From the NCBI RefSeq assembly GCF_900543425.1, contig NZ_UQRQ01000001.1, forward strand, positions 1 to 64,000: 64,000 nt of DNA, given 5' to 3'. Position 1 is the stretch's first letter; every line of letters begins with the position of its first letter. A program made the position numbers and the translations under genes. The DNA is from an uncultured Sanguibacteroides sp. (GTDB lineage Bacteria > Bacteroidota > Bacteroidia > Bacteroidales > Marinifilaceae). The notes below the pieces were generated by a model. That model was not told the DNA's origin and ran no database searches. It saw only the letters and a list, made by a program, of their open reading frames with translations. Of the stretch, positions 29,917 through 39,636 are shown piece by piece.

Positions 29917-30837
29917 ATGGAAGAATCAATCGTAAAAGTTGAAAATTTGTCCCATCGCTACACGGTTCAGTGGGCTATTCGGGATATTAATTTTGAGATC
30001 AATACTAATGGTATATATGGTCTTCTCGGATCCAACGGAGCCGGAAAATCGACCACGATGAATATCATGTGCGGTGTTTTAAAACAGACAGAGGGAGATG
30101 TTTATATCAAAGGAATCAGTATGCGTGAAAATCCTGTAGAGGCTAAAAAGCATTTGGGGTTTTTGCCGCAGAAACCGCCTTTGCATATGGATATGACGGT
30201 AGAAGAATACCTAACCCATTGTGCCAATATGCGTTTGATGCCTTCTAAAGAAGTGCGGAATGCCGTAAAAGATGCTATGGGACGTTGCGGTATTTCTCAT
30301 TTTAATAAACGGTTGGTGCGTAATCTTTCCGGAGGATATCAACAGCGTTTGGGAATAGCTCAGGCTATTATTCATAATCCGGAATTTGTTGTATTGGACG
30401 AGCCGACGAACGGATTAGATCCGAACCAAATCGTGGAAATTCGTCATTTGATTAAAGAGATTGCAGAGGAACGTACCGTAATCCTTTCGACACATATCTT
30501 GCCGGAGGTTCAGGCTACCTGTGATTACATCCGTATGATCGAGGAGGGTAGATTGGTTTTCGCCGGAACAGTAGATGAGTTCGATAATTATATCATCCCG
30601 AATACCATATTTGTTTCTTTGATCGCTCCTCCTGCTACGGACGAATTGGCTAAGGTGCCGGGAGTGGTTAACGTGGAGGAGTTGGGAGGAACAAAGTTCA
30701 GACTTCAGTTTTCCGATGCTCAGGATGTTATAGAACGTGTGGTGGAAACGAGTGTGGCCAGAGGATGGCGGTTGAATGACATACATTTGGAGAAGAGCTC
30801 GTTAGATGCTGTATTTGCCGAATTATCCAAAAAATAG
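29917..30837 (+). CDS. ABC transporter ATP-binding protein, GldA-like (module B)
   Basis: Cytoplasmic ATPase of 306 aa and close paralogue of the product of 1121-2050. Walker A GSNGAGKST, signature LSGGYQQRLG and Walker B VVLDEPTNGLD are all intact. The N-terminal 200 residues are strongly conserved between the two copies, while the C-terminal 80 residues differ more, as expected if that part contacts different permeases. The gene is six bases from the next permease gene. With module A it brackets the SusCD-protease genes. Confidence 0.9.
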   Translation: MEESIVKVENLSHRYTVQWAIRDINFEINTNGIYGLLGSNGAGKSTTMNIMCGVLKQTEGDVYIKGISMRENPVEAKKHLGFLPQKPPLHMDMTVEEYLTHCANMRLMPSKEVRNAVKDAMGRCGISHFNKRLVRNLSGGYQQRLGIAQAIIHNPEFVVLDEPTNGLDPNQIVEIRHLIKEIAEERTVILSTHILPEVQATCDYIRMIEEGRLVFAGTVDEFDNYIIPNTIFVSLIAPPATDELAKVPGVVNVEELGGTKFRLQFSDAQDVIERVVETSVARGWRLNDIHLEKSSLDAVFAELSKK

Positions 30838-30843
30838 GAAACG

Positions 30844-33129
30844 ATGAAGACCATATATAAATTAGCCTGGGCAGAATTACAGACGTTATTCTACTCACCG
30901 GTAGCCTGGTTGATCCTGATTATTTTTACTTTTCAGGCAGGAATGGTTTATACCAATCTTTTTGGAGGATTGGTACGTGCTCAGTCGTTGGGGTATCCTC
31001 TATATAGTGTTACCTCGGAAACTTATTTTTGGTTTTTCAGGGCCATGCAGCAATATCTCTATTTTTACATTCCCTTGTTGACCATGGGGATCATGAGCAG
31101 AGAGTTAGGGAGTGGTTCTATTAAATTACTGTATTCTTCACCGGTCACCAATACACAGATCATATTGGGAAAATATCTTTCCCTTATGCTTTACTGTTTG
31201 GTGTTAATAGGTGTGTTAATGATATTTGTACTTTACGGTATATGTACCATGAAGATGGCAGATGTCCCTTATATGCTTAGCGGTCTTTTAGGACTCTATC
31301 TGTTGTTGTGTGCTTATGCGGCTATCGGACTTTTCATGTCCAGTATTACCTCCTATCAGGTGGTTGCTGCTATGGGAACCTTGGCCGTTCTTGCCGTATT
31401 GAGTTTTGTGAAAGGGATGTGGCAGAATATAGAATTCGTGAAGGATATTACTTTCTGGTTATCCATAGACGGACGAGCTGACGAGTTTATCGGCGGATTG
31501 ATATGTAGTGAAGATTTTCTCTATTTTATCATTGTGATTGTAATGTTCTTAACGTTGTGTATCCTGCGTTTACAAGCGAGAAGACAAAAAATATCCGGGG
31601 TTGTTCGTTGGGGAAAATACTTAGGTGTCGTTGTTATTGCCATGTTGCTGGGGTACCTCTCTTCCCGTCCCGTGTTTATGAGTTATTACGACGCTTCCCG
31701 GACCAAATTCAATACATTGACTCCTAATAGTCAGGAAATTGTTGAAAAGTTGGACGGCGGATTGACGATTACGACTTTTACCAATATTCTGGATGAACAT
31801 TTTTACCAAACCTTGCCCGAAAATGTAAATTGGGATAAGCAGGTTTTCAAACAATACGTGCGTTTTAAGCCGGAGATCAAGATGAAGTATGTCTATTTCT
31901 ATGCTAACGCCGAGAATAAGGAGCTGGATAAGATGTATCCGAACATGACGGATAAGGAGAGGGCCCGTAAAATGATAGAGTCTTGGGGAATCGATTCCAC
32001 AATCATACTTCCTCCGGAAGAGATAGAGAAAATTATCGATTTGAAAGCGGAAAAGAATCATTCTGTTCGTTTGGTGGAACGAGAAAACGGACAACGGATT
32101 TTCTTGCGTTTTTACGAGGGTTTTGATCGGAATCCCCGGGAAGGCGAGATTTCGGCTGCCTTTAAACGGTTGATTATGAAATTGCCTGTTGTCGGCTTCT
32201 TGCAGGGACATGGGGAACGCGATCCGAAAAAGGAGGGAGATCGGGATTATAATCGTTTCTCTCAGGATAAGTGGTTCCGCTATGCTTTGCTTAATCAAGG
32301 TTTTGATGTTGCGGAGGTGACTCTGGATAAAGATATAGATCCGGAAATAGAGATATTGGTGATTGCCGAGATGAAATCATCGTTAACTCCGGAGGAGGAA
32401 GCTAAATTGAATGCTTATATTGAAAGAGGTGGAAACTTATTGATTTTAGGAGAACCGAGGCGTAGGGAAATCATGAACCAAGTGGTAAAAACCTTTGGTG
32501 TAGAGTTCTTGCCCGGAATAGTGGTGAAGCCTACGGAGAATTTCCAGGCGGATTTAATCATTACGACTCCGACGAAAGAGGCGTGCGAGCTCTCTTACCC
32601 TTTCCAAACGATTATTGATTATCAAGGATGCGTGACGATACCGGGAAGTTCTGCTTTGGCTTATAGCACAGATAAAGGGTATACCGTAACTCCTCTTTTC
32701 ATGAGCGATACGGTGGGAAGCTGGAATGAATTGCAGACTACTGATTTTATTGATGACGTTGCCTCTCTGGATCTTTTGAAAGGAGAGAAAGAAGAGAGTT
32801 TGCCGCTGGCTATAGCTCTGTCCCGAAAAGTGGGAGAGAAAGAGCAAAGGATTATGATTTTCGGTGATGCCGATTGCATCAGTAACGGAGAGTTAGGTAT
32901 GCAACGGAAAGACATTTGGGCGATGAATTTCAATATTATTACAGGTTCTTTTTTCTGGTTATCGCATGAAGAAGTTCCTATCGATACACGACGGCCTACT
33001 CCTCCGGATACTGCCGTTTATGTTGGCGAAATCGGCATGTCTGTCACGAAGATCGGATTTTTGGGAGTTTTTCCTGCAATCTTGATATTCTTCGCTTTAT
33101 TTATTTGGATGCGTAGACGGGGAAGATAA
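30844..33129 (+). CDS. GldF/GldG-fused ABC permease (module B, first)
   Basis: Inner-membrane subunit of 761 aa. The N-terminal ABC-2 domain (FYSPVAWLILIIFTFQ; SGSIKLLYSSPVTNTQIILGKY) has about six helices. A GldG-like extracytoplasmic domain with GFLQGHGERDPKKEGDRDY follows, then a C-terminal helix and a tail WMRRRGR. It resembles the next gene more than the module A permeases; long stretches of DNA around the fifth helix and near the C-terminus are almost identical, suggesting late duplication or gene conversion. Confidence 0.85.
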   Translation: MKTIYKLAWAELQTLFYSPVAWLILIIFTFQAGMVYTNLFGGLVRAQSLGYPLYSVTSETYFWFFRAMQQYLYFYIPLLTMGIMSRELGSGSIKLLYSSPVTNTQIILGKYLSLMLYCLVLIGVLMIFVLYGICTMKMADVPYMLSGLLGLYLLLCAYAAIGLFMSSITSYQVVAAMGTLAVLAVLSFVKGMWQNIEFVKDITFWLSIDGRADEFIGGLICSEDFLYFIIVIVMFLTLCILRLQARRQKISGVVRWGKYLGVVVIAMLLGYLSSRPVFMSYYDASRTKFNTLTPNSQEIVEKLDGGLTITTFTNILDEHFYQTLPENVNWDKQVFKQYVRFKPEIKMKYVYFYANAENKELDKMYPNMTDKERARKMIESWGIDSTIILPPEEIEKIIDLKAEKNHSVRLVERENGQRIFLRFYEGFDRNPREGEISAAFKRLIMKLPVVGFLQGHGERDPKKEGDRDYNRFSQDKWFRYALLNQGFDVAEVTLDKDIDPEIEILVIAEMKSSLTPEEEAKLNAYIERGGNLLILGEPRRREIMNQVVKTFGVEFLPGIVVKPTENFQADLIITTPTKEACELSYPFQTIIDYQGCVTIPGSSALAYSTDKGYTVTPLFMSDTVGSWNELQTTDFIDDVASLDLLKGEKEESLPLAIALSRKVGEKEQRIMIFGDADCISNGELGMQRKDIWAMNFNIITGSFFWLSHEEVPIDTRRPTPPDTAVYVGEIGMSVTKIGFLGVFPAILIFFALFIWMRRRGR

Positions 33130-33243
33130 TATCGCAGGTGTTTTTGTATAGAAGTTTCCGGGAAGTGCGTGATCCCGGAGCTTATTGAAAATTCCTGTTT
33201 CGCGTGTGATAAGAAAACAAAATTATTAATTAAAACGAAGCTG

Positions 33244-35529
33244 ATGAAAACGATCTATAAATTAGCGATAGCGGAATTACAGACCCTGTTCTATTCGCCT
33301 ATAGCTTGGTTGATTCTGATTATATATACATTTCAGGCAAGTATGATGTTTACTTCAAGTATATCCGACATGGTACAAAGCGTGTCTTTGGGATATCCTT
33401 TGAGGTCCGTAACGGGTAGAGCCTTTGGGTATATGTTGTGGCAAATGACGGAATATCTTTACCTTTATATTCCGTTGTTAACCATGGGGTTAATGAGCCG
33501 TGAACTGGGAAGCGGTTCCATTAAATTATTGTATTCTTCGCCTGTAACCAATACTCAAATTATTTTGGGAAAGTATCTTTCCATGATGATTTACGCCTTG
33601 GTTTTGGTCGGAGTTTTATTCCTGTTCTTCCTTTATGGTGTGTTTACTATCAAGGATATGGAGATCGGGACTCTTTTGACCCAGTTTCTGGGAATTTATT
33701 TGTTGATTTGCGCTTATGCGGCTATCGGACTCTTTATGTCCAGCATAACCTCCTATCAAGTCGTTGCAGCTATGGGTACTTTAGCTATTTTGTCTGTTTT
33801 GAATATGGTAGGAAATCTATGGCAGGATATTGATTTTGTAAGAGATATTACCTATTGGCTCTCCATGAGAGGACGTGTCAATACTTTCTTGAGAGGAATG
33901 ATATGTAGTGAAGATTTTCTCTATTTTATCATTGTAATAGCCATGTTCTTAATGCTGTGTATATTGCGTTTACGGGCACGGAGACAAAAGATCTCTTTCT
34001 GCGTTCGTTGGGGAAAATACGTCGGAGTGGTTTGTATCGCTATGCTGTTGGGATATTTTTCCTCTCGTCCGATATTGATGGGATATTACGATGCAACCTC
34101 TACCAAGAGCAATACATTGACTTCTAATAGTCAGGACATCGTAAAGCGTTTGGACGGCGGTTTGACAATCACGACTTATGTCAACCTGTTGGATGAGAAT
34201 TACCGTTACGGTCTGCCTCGAATGATGAATATGAACAGGGGACATTTTGAAGACTATGTACGTTTTAAGCCGGAAATCAAAATAAAATACGTTTATTATT
34301 ACGATAAAGCGGAAAACAAACATCTGGATGAACGTTATCCGGATCTAAGCGATAAGGAGCGGGCTAAAAAATTATGTGAAATCTGGGACTTGGATTCCAA
34401 TATGTTTTTACCGCCTGAAAAGATTCGGGAAATAGTGGATTTACAACCGGAAGGAAATCGATTTGTTCGTTTGATAGAACGGGAAAGCGGAGAAAAAACA
34501 TTTTTACGTATCTATGACGATATGCGGAAGTTCCCGGGAGAGAGTGAAATTACGGCGGCGTTGAAGCGATTGGTAATGGACTTACCGACCGTCGGTTTTT
34601 TGACGGGACACGGAGAGAGGGGTATCAATAAGGAAGGAGATCGGGACTATAAACGTTTTGCTCAGGATAAAAAATTCCGTTATGCCCTGATAAACCAAGG
34701 ATTTGATGCCAGAGAGGTTACTTTGGATCAGGATATTCCGGACGATATACGTATTTTGGTGATTGCAGAAATGAGACAATCACTTACACCGGAAGAAAAG
34801 GCCAGATTGGATGCATACATCGCGAGGGGAGGAGATCTGCTGATCATATCGGAACCTAAACGCAGGGAGATCATGAATCCGATAGTCGAACCGTTTGGTG
34901 TTCAGATACTACCGGGAATATTGGTGAAGAAGAGCGAAAATTTCCAACCCGATCTGATTATGGCGACTCCTACCGATGCTGCCTGTGAGTTATGTTATCA
35001 TTTCGACGGAATTCGGAAATGGGAAGGATGTGTGACTATGCCCAGTAGTAGTGCTTTGGCATATACGGAGGATAAAGGATACGCGGTTACACCTCTTTTC
35101 ATGAGCGATACCGTGGGAAGCTGGAACGAATTGCAGACTACTGATTTTATCGATGATGTTCCTGTTTTAGATGAAAAAGCAGGAGAAGTGGAACAGGCTT
35201 ATCCTACAGCCCTTGCTCTTTCGAGAAAAGTGGGAGAAAAGGAACAGCGTATTATTATTTTGGGAGATGCCGATTGTATCAGTAATGGAGAGGTCAGCAT
35301 GAACAGGAAAGATGTAATGGCTATGAATTACTCTGTCATTATCGGTTCTTTCTATTGGCTATCCCATGAAGAGGTTCCGATCGATATACGTCGACCGCAA
35401 ACAACGGATGACGAGTTGTACGTGAATGAGACGGGTGCCATTGCAACCAAGATCGGTTTTATGGGTGTGTTAACCGCCTTCATGATCTTTATGGCTCTTT
35501 TTATCTGGATTCGCCGGAGGGGAAGATAA
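33244..35529 (+). CDS. GldF/GldG-fused ABC permease (module B, second)
   Basis: Inner-membrane subunit of 761 aa from the ATG at 33244. That start aligns with the first residues of the other three permeases (MKTIYKLAIAELQTLFYSP); the in-frame ATG at 33169 would add 25 polar residues and cross a small hairpin, and is rejected. Layout is the same: ABC-2 membrane domain, GldG-like periplasmic domain with GFLTGHGERGINKEGDRDY, C-terminal helix and tail IRRRGR. It is the last gene of the large locus and is followed by a long terminator hairpin. Confidence 0.85.
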   Translation: MKTIYKLAIAELQTLFYSPIAWLILIIYTFQASMMFTSSISDMVQSVSLGYPLRSVTGRAFGYMLWQMTEYLYLYIPLLTMGLMSRELGSGSIKLLYSSPVTNTQIILGKYLSMMIYALVLVGVLFLFFLYGVFTIKDMEIGTLLTQFLGIYLLICAYAAIGLFMSSITSYQVVAAMGTLAILSVLNMVGNLWQDIDFVRDITYWLSMRGRVNTFLRGMICSEDFLYFIIVIAMFLMLCILRLRARRQKISFCVRWGKYVGVVCIAMLLGYFSSRPILMGYYDATSTKSNTLTSNSQDIVKRLDGGLTITTYVNLLDENYRYGLPRMMNMNRGHFEDYVRFKPEIKIKYVYYYDKAENKHLDERYPDLSDKERAKKLCEIWDLDSNMFLPPEKIREIVDLQPEGNRFVRLIERESGEKTFLRIYDDMRKFPGESEITAALKRLVMDLPTVGFLTGHGERGINKEGDRDYKRFAQDKKFRYALINQGFDAREVTLDQDIPDDIRILVIAEMRQSLTPEEKARLDAYIARGGDLLIISEPKRREIMNPIVEPFGVQILPGILVKKSENFQPDLIMATPTDAACELCYHFDGIRKWEGCVTMPSSSALAYTEDKGYAVTPLFMSDTVGSWNELQTTDFIDDVPVLDEKAGEVEQAYPTALALSRKVGEKEQRIIILGDADCISNGEVSMNRKDVMAMNYSVIIGSFYWLSHEEVPIDIRRPQTTDDELYVNETGAIATKIGFMGVLTAFMIFMALFIWIRRRGR

Positions 35530-35539
35530 GAGTTAAATT

Positions 35540-35620
35540 GTGCCGAAAATAGTTTCGGTTTTGAAGAAATGTTGAAAGAATGGAATAGAACCGGAATCTA
35601 TTTTAGGCACTTTTTGTTTT
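35540..35620 (+). terminator. Terminator of ABC module B
   Basis: A long imperfect stem begins GTGCC-AAAATAG (from 35540) and closes with CTATTTT-GGCAC (to 35610), followed by TTTTTGTTTT. It ends the transcript of the 1.1-35.5 kb locus. Confidence 0.75.
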
Positions 35621-35640
35621 ATTAGATAATTTAGTGTTGT

Positions 35641-35678
35641 AACAGGATGATTTGTCGTTTTCAAATCATCCTGTTTTT
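35641..35678 (-). terminator. Perfect 14-bp hairpin between convergent operons
   Basis: AACAGGATGATTTG pairs perfectly with CAAATCATCCTGTT around a seven-base loop. It lies directly after the thiH stop on the minus strand, so it is the likely end of the thiamine operon. On the plus strand it is followed by a T run, so it may act in both directions. Confidence 0.7.
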
Positions 35679-35680
35679 AT

Positions 35681-36787
35681 TTACATCCATTTATCCCAAT
35701 CTTTCCATACCGGTTCATAGCCTTGTGTTTTGATGGCTTCCACCATTTCCTGAGGCGTGCGGTCGTCGTTGATAGCGAATTGTTCCAACTCTTTGTGGGG
35801 GACGACATACCCTCCCGGTTCGGTACTCGATCCTGCGCTCATGGAAGTGGCCCCGAGATGCATGACATGGTCTCTAAATGCTCGACTTTCTCTGGTCGAG
35901 ATAGATATCTCCGCTTCTTGATCCAACAGGCGATAGGCACATATTAATTGAACCATCTCCCGGTCGTTGATCGGATCGTTGGGCATAAAAGCTCCCGCGT
36001 GCGGACGTAGACGGGGAAGAGAGATGGAATATTTGGTTCGCCAATAAGTTTTTTCCAGGTATTTCAGATGTAATGCCGTGAAGAACGAATCGGTTCGCCA
36101 ATCCTCTAACCCGAGTAAGGCCCCTATGCCCATTTTTTGAACTCCGGCCCTACATACCCGGTCGGGAGTCTCCAAACGGTACCGGAAATTGGCTTTTCGA
36201 CCCTTGGGATGATATAGAGGATATTGTTTCTCGTTATAGGTTTCTTGGTATACGCAGACGAAACTGAGTCCCGCTTCGGCCAGACGGGCGTATTCTTCCT
36301 CATCCAGGGGTTGTACTTCTAAAGCTATCTGTGAAAATTTATCCCGGATGGAACGGATAACTTGTTCGTAATAATCCGCGTTAGTCTTGGCGGGAGCTTC
36401 TCCCGATACGAGTAAGATATGTTTAAATCCCCATTGGGTGATGACCTTGGTTTCCGCTTCCACCTCTTCCAACGTCAGCATCTTGCGGTGAAGTTCGTTA
36501 TCGTGGTTGAATCCGCAATAAACACAGAAATTGGTACAGTAATTGGAGACGTAGAGGGGGATATAGAGTTGAATCGTATTTCCGAAGCGAGCCAATGTCA
36601 GTCGATTGGCTTCCTGTGCCATCTCTTCCAATAACGGAGTGGCCGCAGGGGAGATGAGAGCCATAAAATCGTCCAACGTGCGATGCGGATTGTTGATCGC
36701 GTTTACGGCATCGTTTTTCGACTTGTCCATGATGTTTTTCTTTACATCTTCCCAGTCGTAGGTTTGTAGGATATCATAAAAAGACAT
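35681..36787 (-). CDS. thiH: 2-iminoacetate synthase ThiH
   Basis: Radical-SAM enzyme of 368 aa that cleaves tyrosine to dehydroglycine and p-cresol for thiazole synthesis. The cluster motif CTNFCVYC is at residues 84-91. Further family segments are HILLVSGEAP, ALEVQPLDEEEYARLAEAG and the C-terminal STEPGGY. It is the last gene of the TPP-riboswitch operon, 33 bases after thiG. Presence of ThiH rather than ThiO fits an anaerobe. Confidence 0.95.
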   Translation of the reverse strand: MSFYDILQTYDWEDVKKNIMDKSKNDAVNAINNPHRTLDDFMALISPAATPLLEEMAQEANRLTLARFGNTIQLYIPLYVSNYCTNFCVYCGFNHDNELHRKMLTLEEVEAETKVITQWGFKHILLVSGEAPAKTNADYYEQVIRSIRDKFSQIALEVQPLDEEEYARLAEAGLSFVCVYQETYNEKQYPLYHPKGRKANFRYRLETPDRVCRAGVQKMGIGALLGLEDWRTDSFFTALHLKYLEKTYWRTKYSISLPRLRPHAGAFMPNDPINDREMVQLICAYRLLDQEAEISISTRESRAFRDHVMHLGATSMSAGSSTEPGGYVVPHKELEQFAINDDRTPQEMVEAIKTQGYEPVWKDWDKWM

Positions 36788-36820
36788 ATTGATACTGTAA
36801 TTTAGTGATTCGAGCAGACG

Positions 36821-37591
36821 TTATAAATTCAAAAATTCGGTCAGCGGAGAACTGGCTTGCGCGTGTCGGTATTGTTTGGCCAATTTGGCCTCGAATGCCA
36901 TCCGGCCGGCTTCCACGGCTAATTTGAAAGCTCGTCCCATCTCTACCGGGTTGGGAGAAACGGCAATAGCCGTATTGACCAGAACGGCGGCTGCTCCCAT
37001 CTCCATGGCTGCCGCCGCGTGGGAGGGAGCTCCGATTCCGGCATCCACAATCACCGGGATGTTACTTTGTTCAATGATGATCTCCAGCAGGTCTTTCGTG
37101 ACTAATCCCTTGTTCGTGCCGATCGGGGCACCCAAAGGCATAACGGTAGCAGCTCCGGCTTCCTCTAAGTGTTTGCAGAGTACGGGGTCGGCCTGAATAT
37201 AAGGAAGTACGACGAAACCTAATTTTGCCAGTTCTTCGGTGGCTTTTAAAGTCTCTATGGGATCCGGTAACAGGTATTTGGGATCCGGATGGATTTCCAG
37301 CTTTAACCAATTCGTTCCCAAGGCTTCCCGGGCAAGCTGGGCGGCAAAAACAGCTTCTTTGGCCGTTCTGACCCCTGATGTGTTCGGTAAAAGGGTGATA
37401 TGCGGAGCTTTTAAATGAGCTAAGATATCGTCCTCTTTTTCTGATACATCCACTCTTTTAAGGGCAACCGTTACTAATTGGGATTCGGATACTTTAATGG
37501 CCTCTTCCATTAAAGCGTTGGACGAAAATTTGCCGGTTCCGGTAAATAATCGTGAAGTAAATACTTTATCAGCTATTTTAAGTGGTTCCAT
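36821..37591 (-). CDS. thiG: Thiazole synthase ThiG
   Basis: TIM-barrel enzyme of 256 aa joining ThiS-thiocarboxylate, deoxyxylulose phosphate and dehydroglycine into the thiamine thiazole. The N-terminus has FTSRLFTGTGKF and the core has VTVALKRVD, the Schiff-base lysine region of the family. Later come LPNTSGVRTAKEAV and PVIVDAGIGAPSHAAAAMEMG. The gene start overlaps the end of the upstream fusion gene by 19 bases, so translation is probably coupled. Confidence 0.95.
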   Translation of the reverse strand: MEPLKIADKVFTSRLFTGTGKFSSNALMEEAIKVSESQLVTVALKRVDVSEKEDDILAHLKAPHITLLPNTSGVRTAKEAVFAAQLAREALGTNWLKLEIHPDPKYLLPDPIETLKATEELAKLGFVVLPYIQADPVLCKHLEEAGAATVMPLGAPIGTNKGLVTKDLLEIIIEQSNIPVIVDAGIGAPSHAAAAMEMGAAAVLVNTAIAVSPNPVEMGRAFKLAVEAGRMAFEAKLAKQYRHAQASSPLTEFLNL

Positions 37592-39582
37592 GTTTCTGAA
37601 TTTTTATTGATTATAAGATGTATGATTTCTTCTGTTTTAGTCGTCGGATCCTGACTGTTTTTGATGAGGGAAGAGAGGGCTATTCCGGATATCCCCGTGG
37701 AGAATAAAGGAGAAATATCCTTTTCTTTGATTCCCCCGATAGCATGTACCGGAATCGTTATTCCTGTTTTTCGACAAGATTCCATGATGTTTTGATATCC
37801 TTCCAATCCCAAAACGGGACTTAATTTTTTCTTGGTTGTCGTATAGGTAAAAGGCCCTAAGCCGATATAATCGACCCGTTGGCCGGAGCGGATCAGTATA
37901 TCTTCGAATGTGTTACAGGTAGCACCGATTATTTTGTCATTTCCCAGTATTTTACGGGCTTCGAGCGGGTTCATGTCTTCTTTTCCCAGGTGTATCCCGT
38001 CCGCATCCAACTCCAAGGCTATATCGACTCGGTCGTTAATAATGAAAAGGGCTTTGTATTTTTGACAAATGGCCTTTACTTTTAATCCGGTTTCTATGAA
38101 TCCGGACCGATCGGTTTCTTTCATACGCAGTTGTATCCAGCGTATTCCTCCTTTACAAACGGCTTCGACTTGCTCCGGTATGCTCATATCCTCCCTAAAA
38201 TCGGTAATATATTGTAGCGGAAATTTATGCAGGTCGGTTGTAAAAAGAGGATAGTACGGCGGATGGTGTATTCCTAAACGGGTATCGTTGGATTGAATGA
38301 AGGCGGAAACGTAATCTTGTCCTTCCCGACAGGCTTCCGGCAAGGAGTAACCTTGTGCCAGCCGGGAAGTAATAACGGCCGAAAGCACACATCCCGTACC
38401 GTGCTTGTCGTGTTTGTTACGAGAGACCGAGTAAGAATATCCACGTGTTGCCGTTATCAATCGATCGGTAGAACATTCTTCCCGGTTATGCCCGCCTTTC
38501 CATAAGATATTTGTTTTTAATTCCTGACAAATGCTTTGTAATCGAAGTACGGTCTCTTCAGGGTCTTCTAACGAAAGGGAGAATAATTTGCTTAGTTCTT
38601 CCGCGTTCGGGGTAATTAAGTAGATTTTCCGTAAAATACTTATCAATTTGTTTTGGTCGTTAAGCTGATGAAATTCAAAGCCGGTACTGGCTTTTAGAAT
38701 GGGATCCCATATTATTTTTGTTTGGGGAAGTTTTTGCTTCAAGTAGGTAACGATCTGGTCCAAAAGATTAAAATCTTTAATCAGGCCGATTTTGATAACC
38801 CGGGGAGAAAATTCTTTTAAAATAATATCGCCTTGCCGGATAATTTCCTCGAAGGTCGACCAATGGGTTCCGAGGTATTCGTTTTGATTCTGAAACGTGA
38901 TAGCAGTGCAGATACCTAATCCGTATACTCCGCAATTTTCAAATGTTTTGATATCGGAACTGATTCCGGCTCCGGAACTGGGATCGAATCCGGCTATACT
39001 TAATACCGGAGTGGGAAATAATTTCAGGAAACGAGAGATGGTTTCATCGGGCTTACTCCATAAATATCCCAACAGGGCTACGCCCGCGAATCCCATTTTA
39101 CGGCATAATGAAACACGGTCCGCATCGACTCCTCCCAAAGCTATGATTTGTTTGTCCGTGGATCTTAAATACCTTTTTAAAGTATCCGGATCAAACTTCG
39201 ATTGATAGCCGGGTTTCGATATGCTATCGAATACGGGACTTAAAAAGAGGTAATCGGTGTGAAACGGAATACGGTCGATTTCTTCCGTGGAATGACAGGA
39301 AACACTAACGTGACGATACTCCTTTCGTTCTTTCCATAGAACGACTTGTTCGTATTTCAGATGAACACCTTTTAATCCGTATGTTTTTACCAGATCAAAA
39401 TGGTTGTGTATGACTATTCTGCTCCGAAACGCGGGAAAAATTTTTTGGATAAGATTCTCGTAATCCTTGTGACTTCCTTCCGGTTTTCTCAGGTGTAACA
39501 GATGTAATCCGTTTTCGAATAGTCTGTTTATTATCGATTCTTCTCGGGGGATAAATTCGGGAGGAGTTATAACAATAATCAT
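37573..39582 (-). CDS. Three-domain thiamine protein: TenI/ThiE-like, ThiD, ThiE
   Basis: Cytoplasmic fusion of 669 aa. Residues about 1-190 form a TenI/ThiE-like barrel (LHLLHLRKPEGS; VIHNHFDLVKTYGLKGVHL; ALGGVDADRV) that lacks the usual NDR motif and may not be a synthase. Residues about 193-440 are ThiD, the HMP/HMP-P kinase (LSIAGFDPSSGAGISSDIKTF; NTLWKGGH-like NILWKGGHN; DKHGTGCVLSAVI). Residues about 455-665 are a full ThiE (IRWIQLRMK; FIINDRVDIALELDADGIHLG; DYIGLGPFTYTTTKK), which joins HMP-PP and thiazole phosphate. ThiD and ThiE steps are consecutive, so the fusion links them. Three domains in one chain is an uncommon order. Confidence 0.9.
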   Translation of the reverse strand: MIIVITPPEFIPREESIINRLFENGLHLLHLRKPEGSHKDYENLIQKIFPAFRSRIVIHNHFDLVKTYGLKGVHLKYEQVVLWKERKEYRHVSVSCHSTEEIDRIPFHTDYLFLSPVFDSISKPGYQSKFDPDTLKRYLRSTDKQIIALGGVDADRVSLCRKMGFAGVALLGYLWSKPDETISRFLKLFPTPVLSIAGFDPSSGAGISSDIKTFENCGVYGLGICTAITFQNQNEYLGTHWSTFEEIIRQGDIILKEFSPRVIKIGLIKDFNLLDQIVTYLKQKLPQTKIIWDPILKASTGFEFHQLNDQNKLISILRKIYLITPNAEELSKLFSLSLEDPEETVLRLQSICQELKTNILWKGGHNREECSTDRLITATRGYSYSVSRNKHDKHGTGCVLSAVITSRLAQGYSLPEACREGQDYVSAFIQSNDTRLGIHHPPYYPLFTTDLHKFPLQYITDFREDMSIPEQVEAVCKGGIRWIQLRMKETDRSGFIETGLKVKAICQKYKALFIINDRVDIALELDADGIHLGKEDMNPLEARKILGNDKIIGATCNTFEDILIRSGQRVDYIGLGPFTYTTTKKKLSPVLGLEGYQNIMESCRKTGITIPVHAIGGIKEKDISPLFSTGISGIALSSLIKNSQDPTTKTEEIIHLIINKNSETWNHLK

Positions 39583-39636
39583 AGAGTTATCATTAGGGAA
39601 GGAGAAATATACATTTGATATCTCTCCTTCGTACGG

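Noticed and set aside
33169..33243. Longer N-terminus for the fourth ABC permease
   Set aside because: The extra 25 residues are polar and Cys/Lys-containing, cross a hairpin and are absent in the three paralogues.
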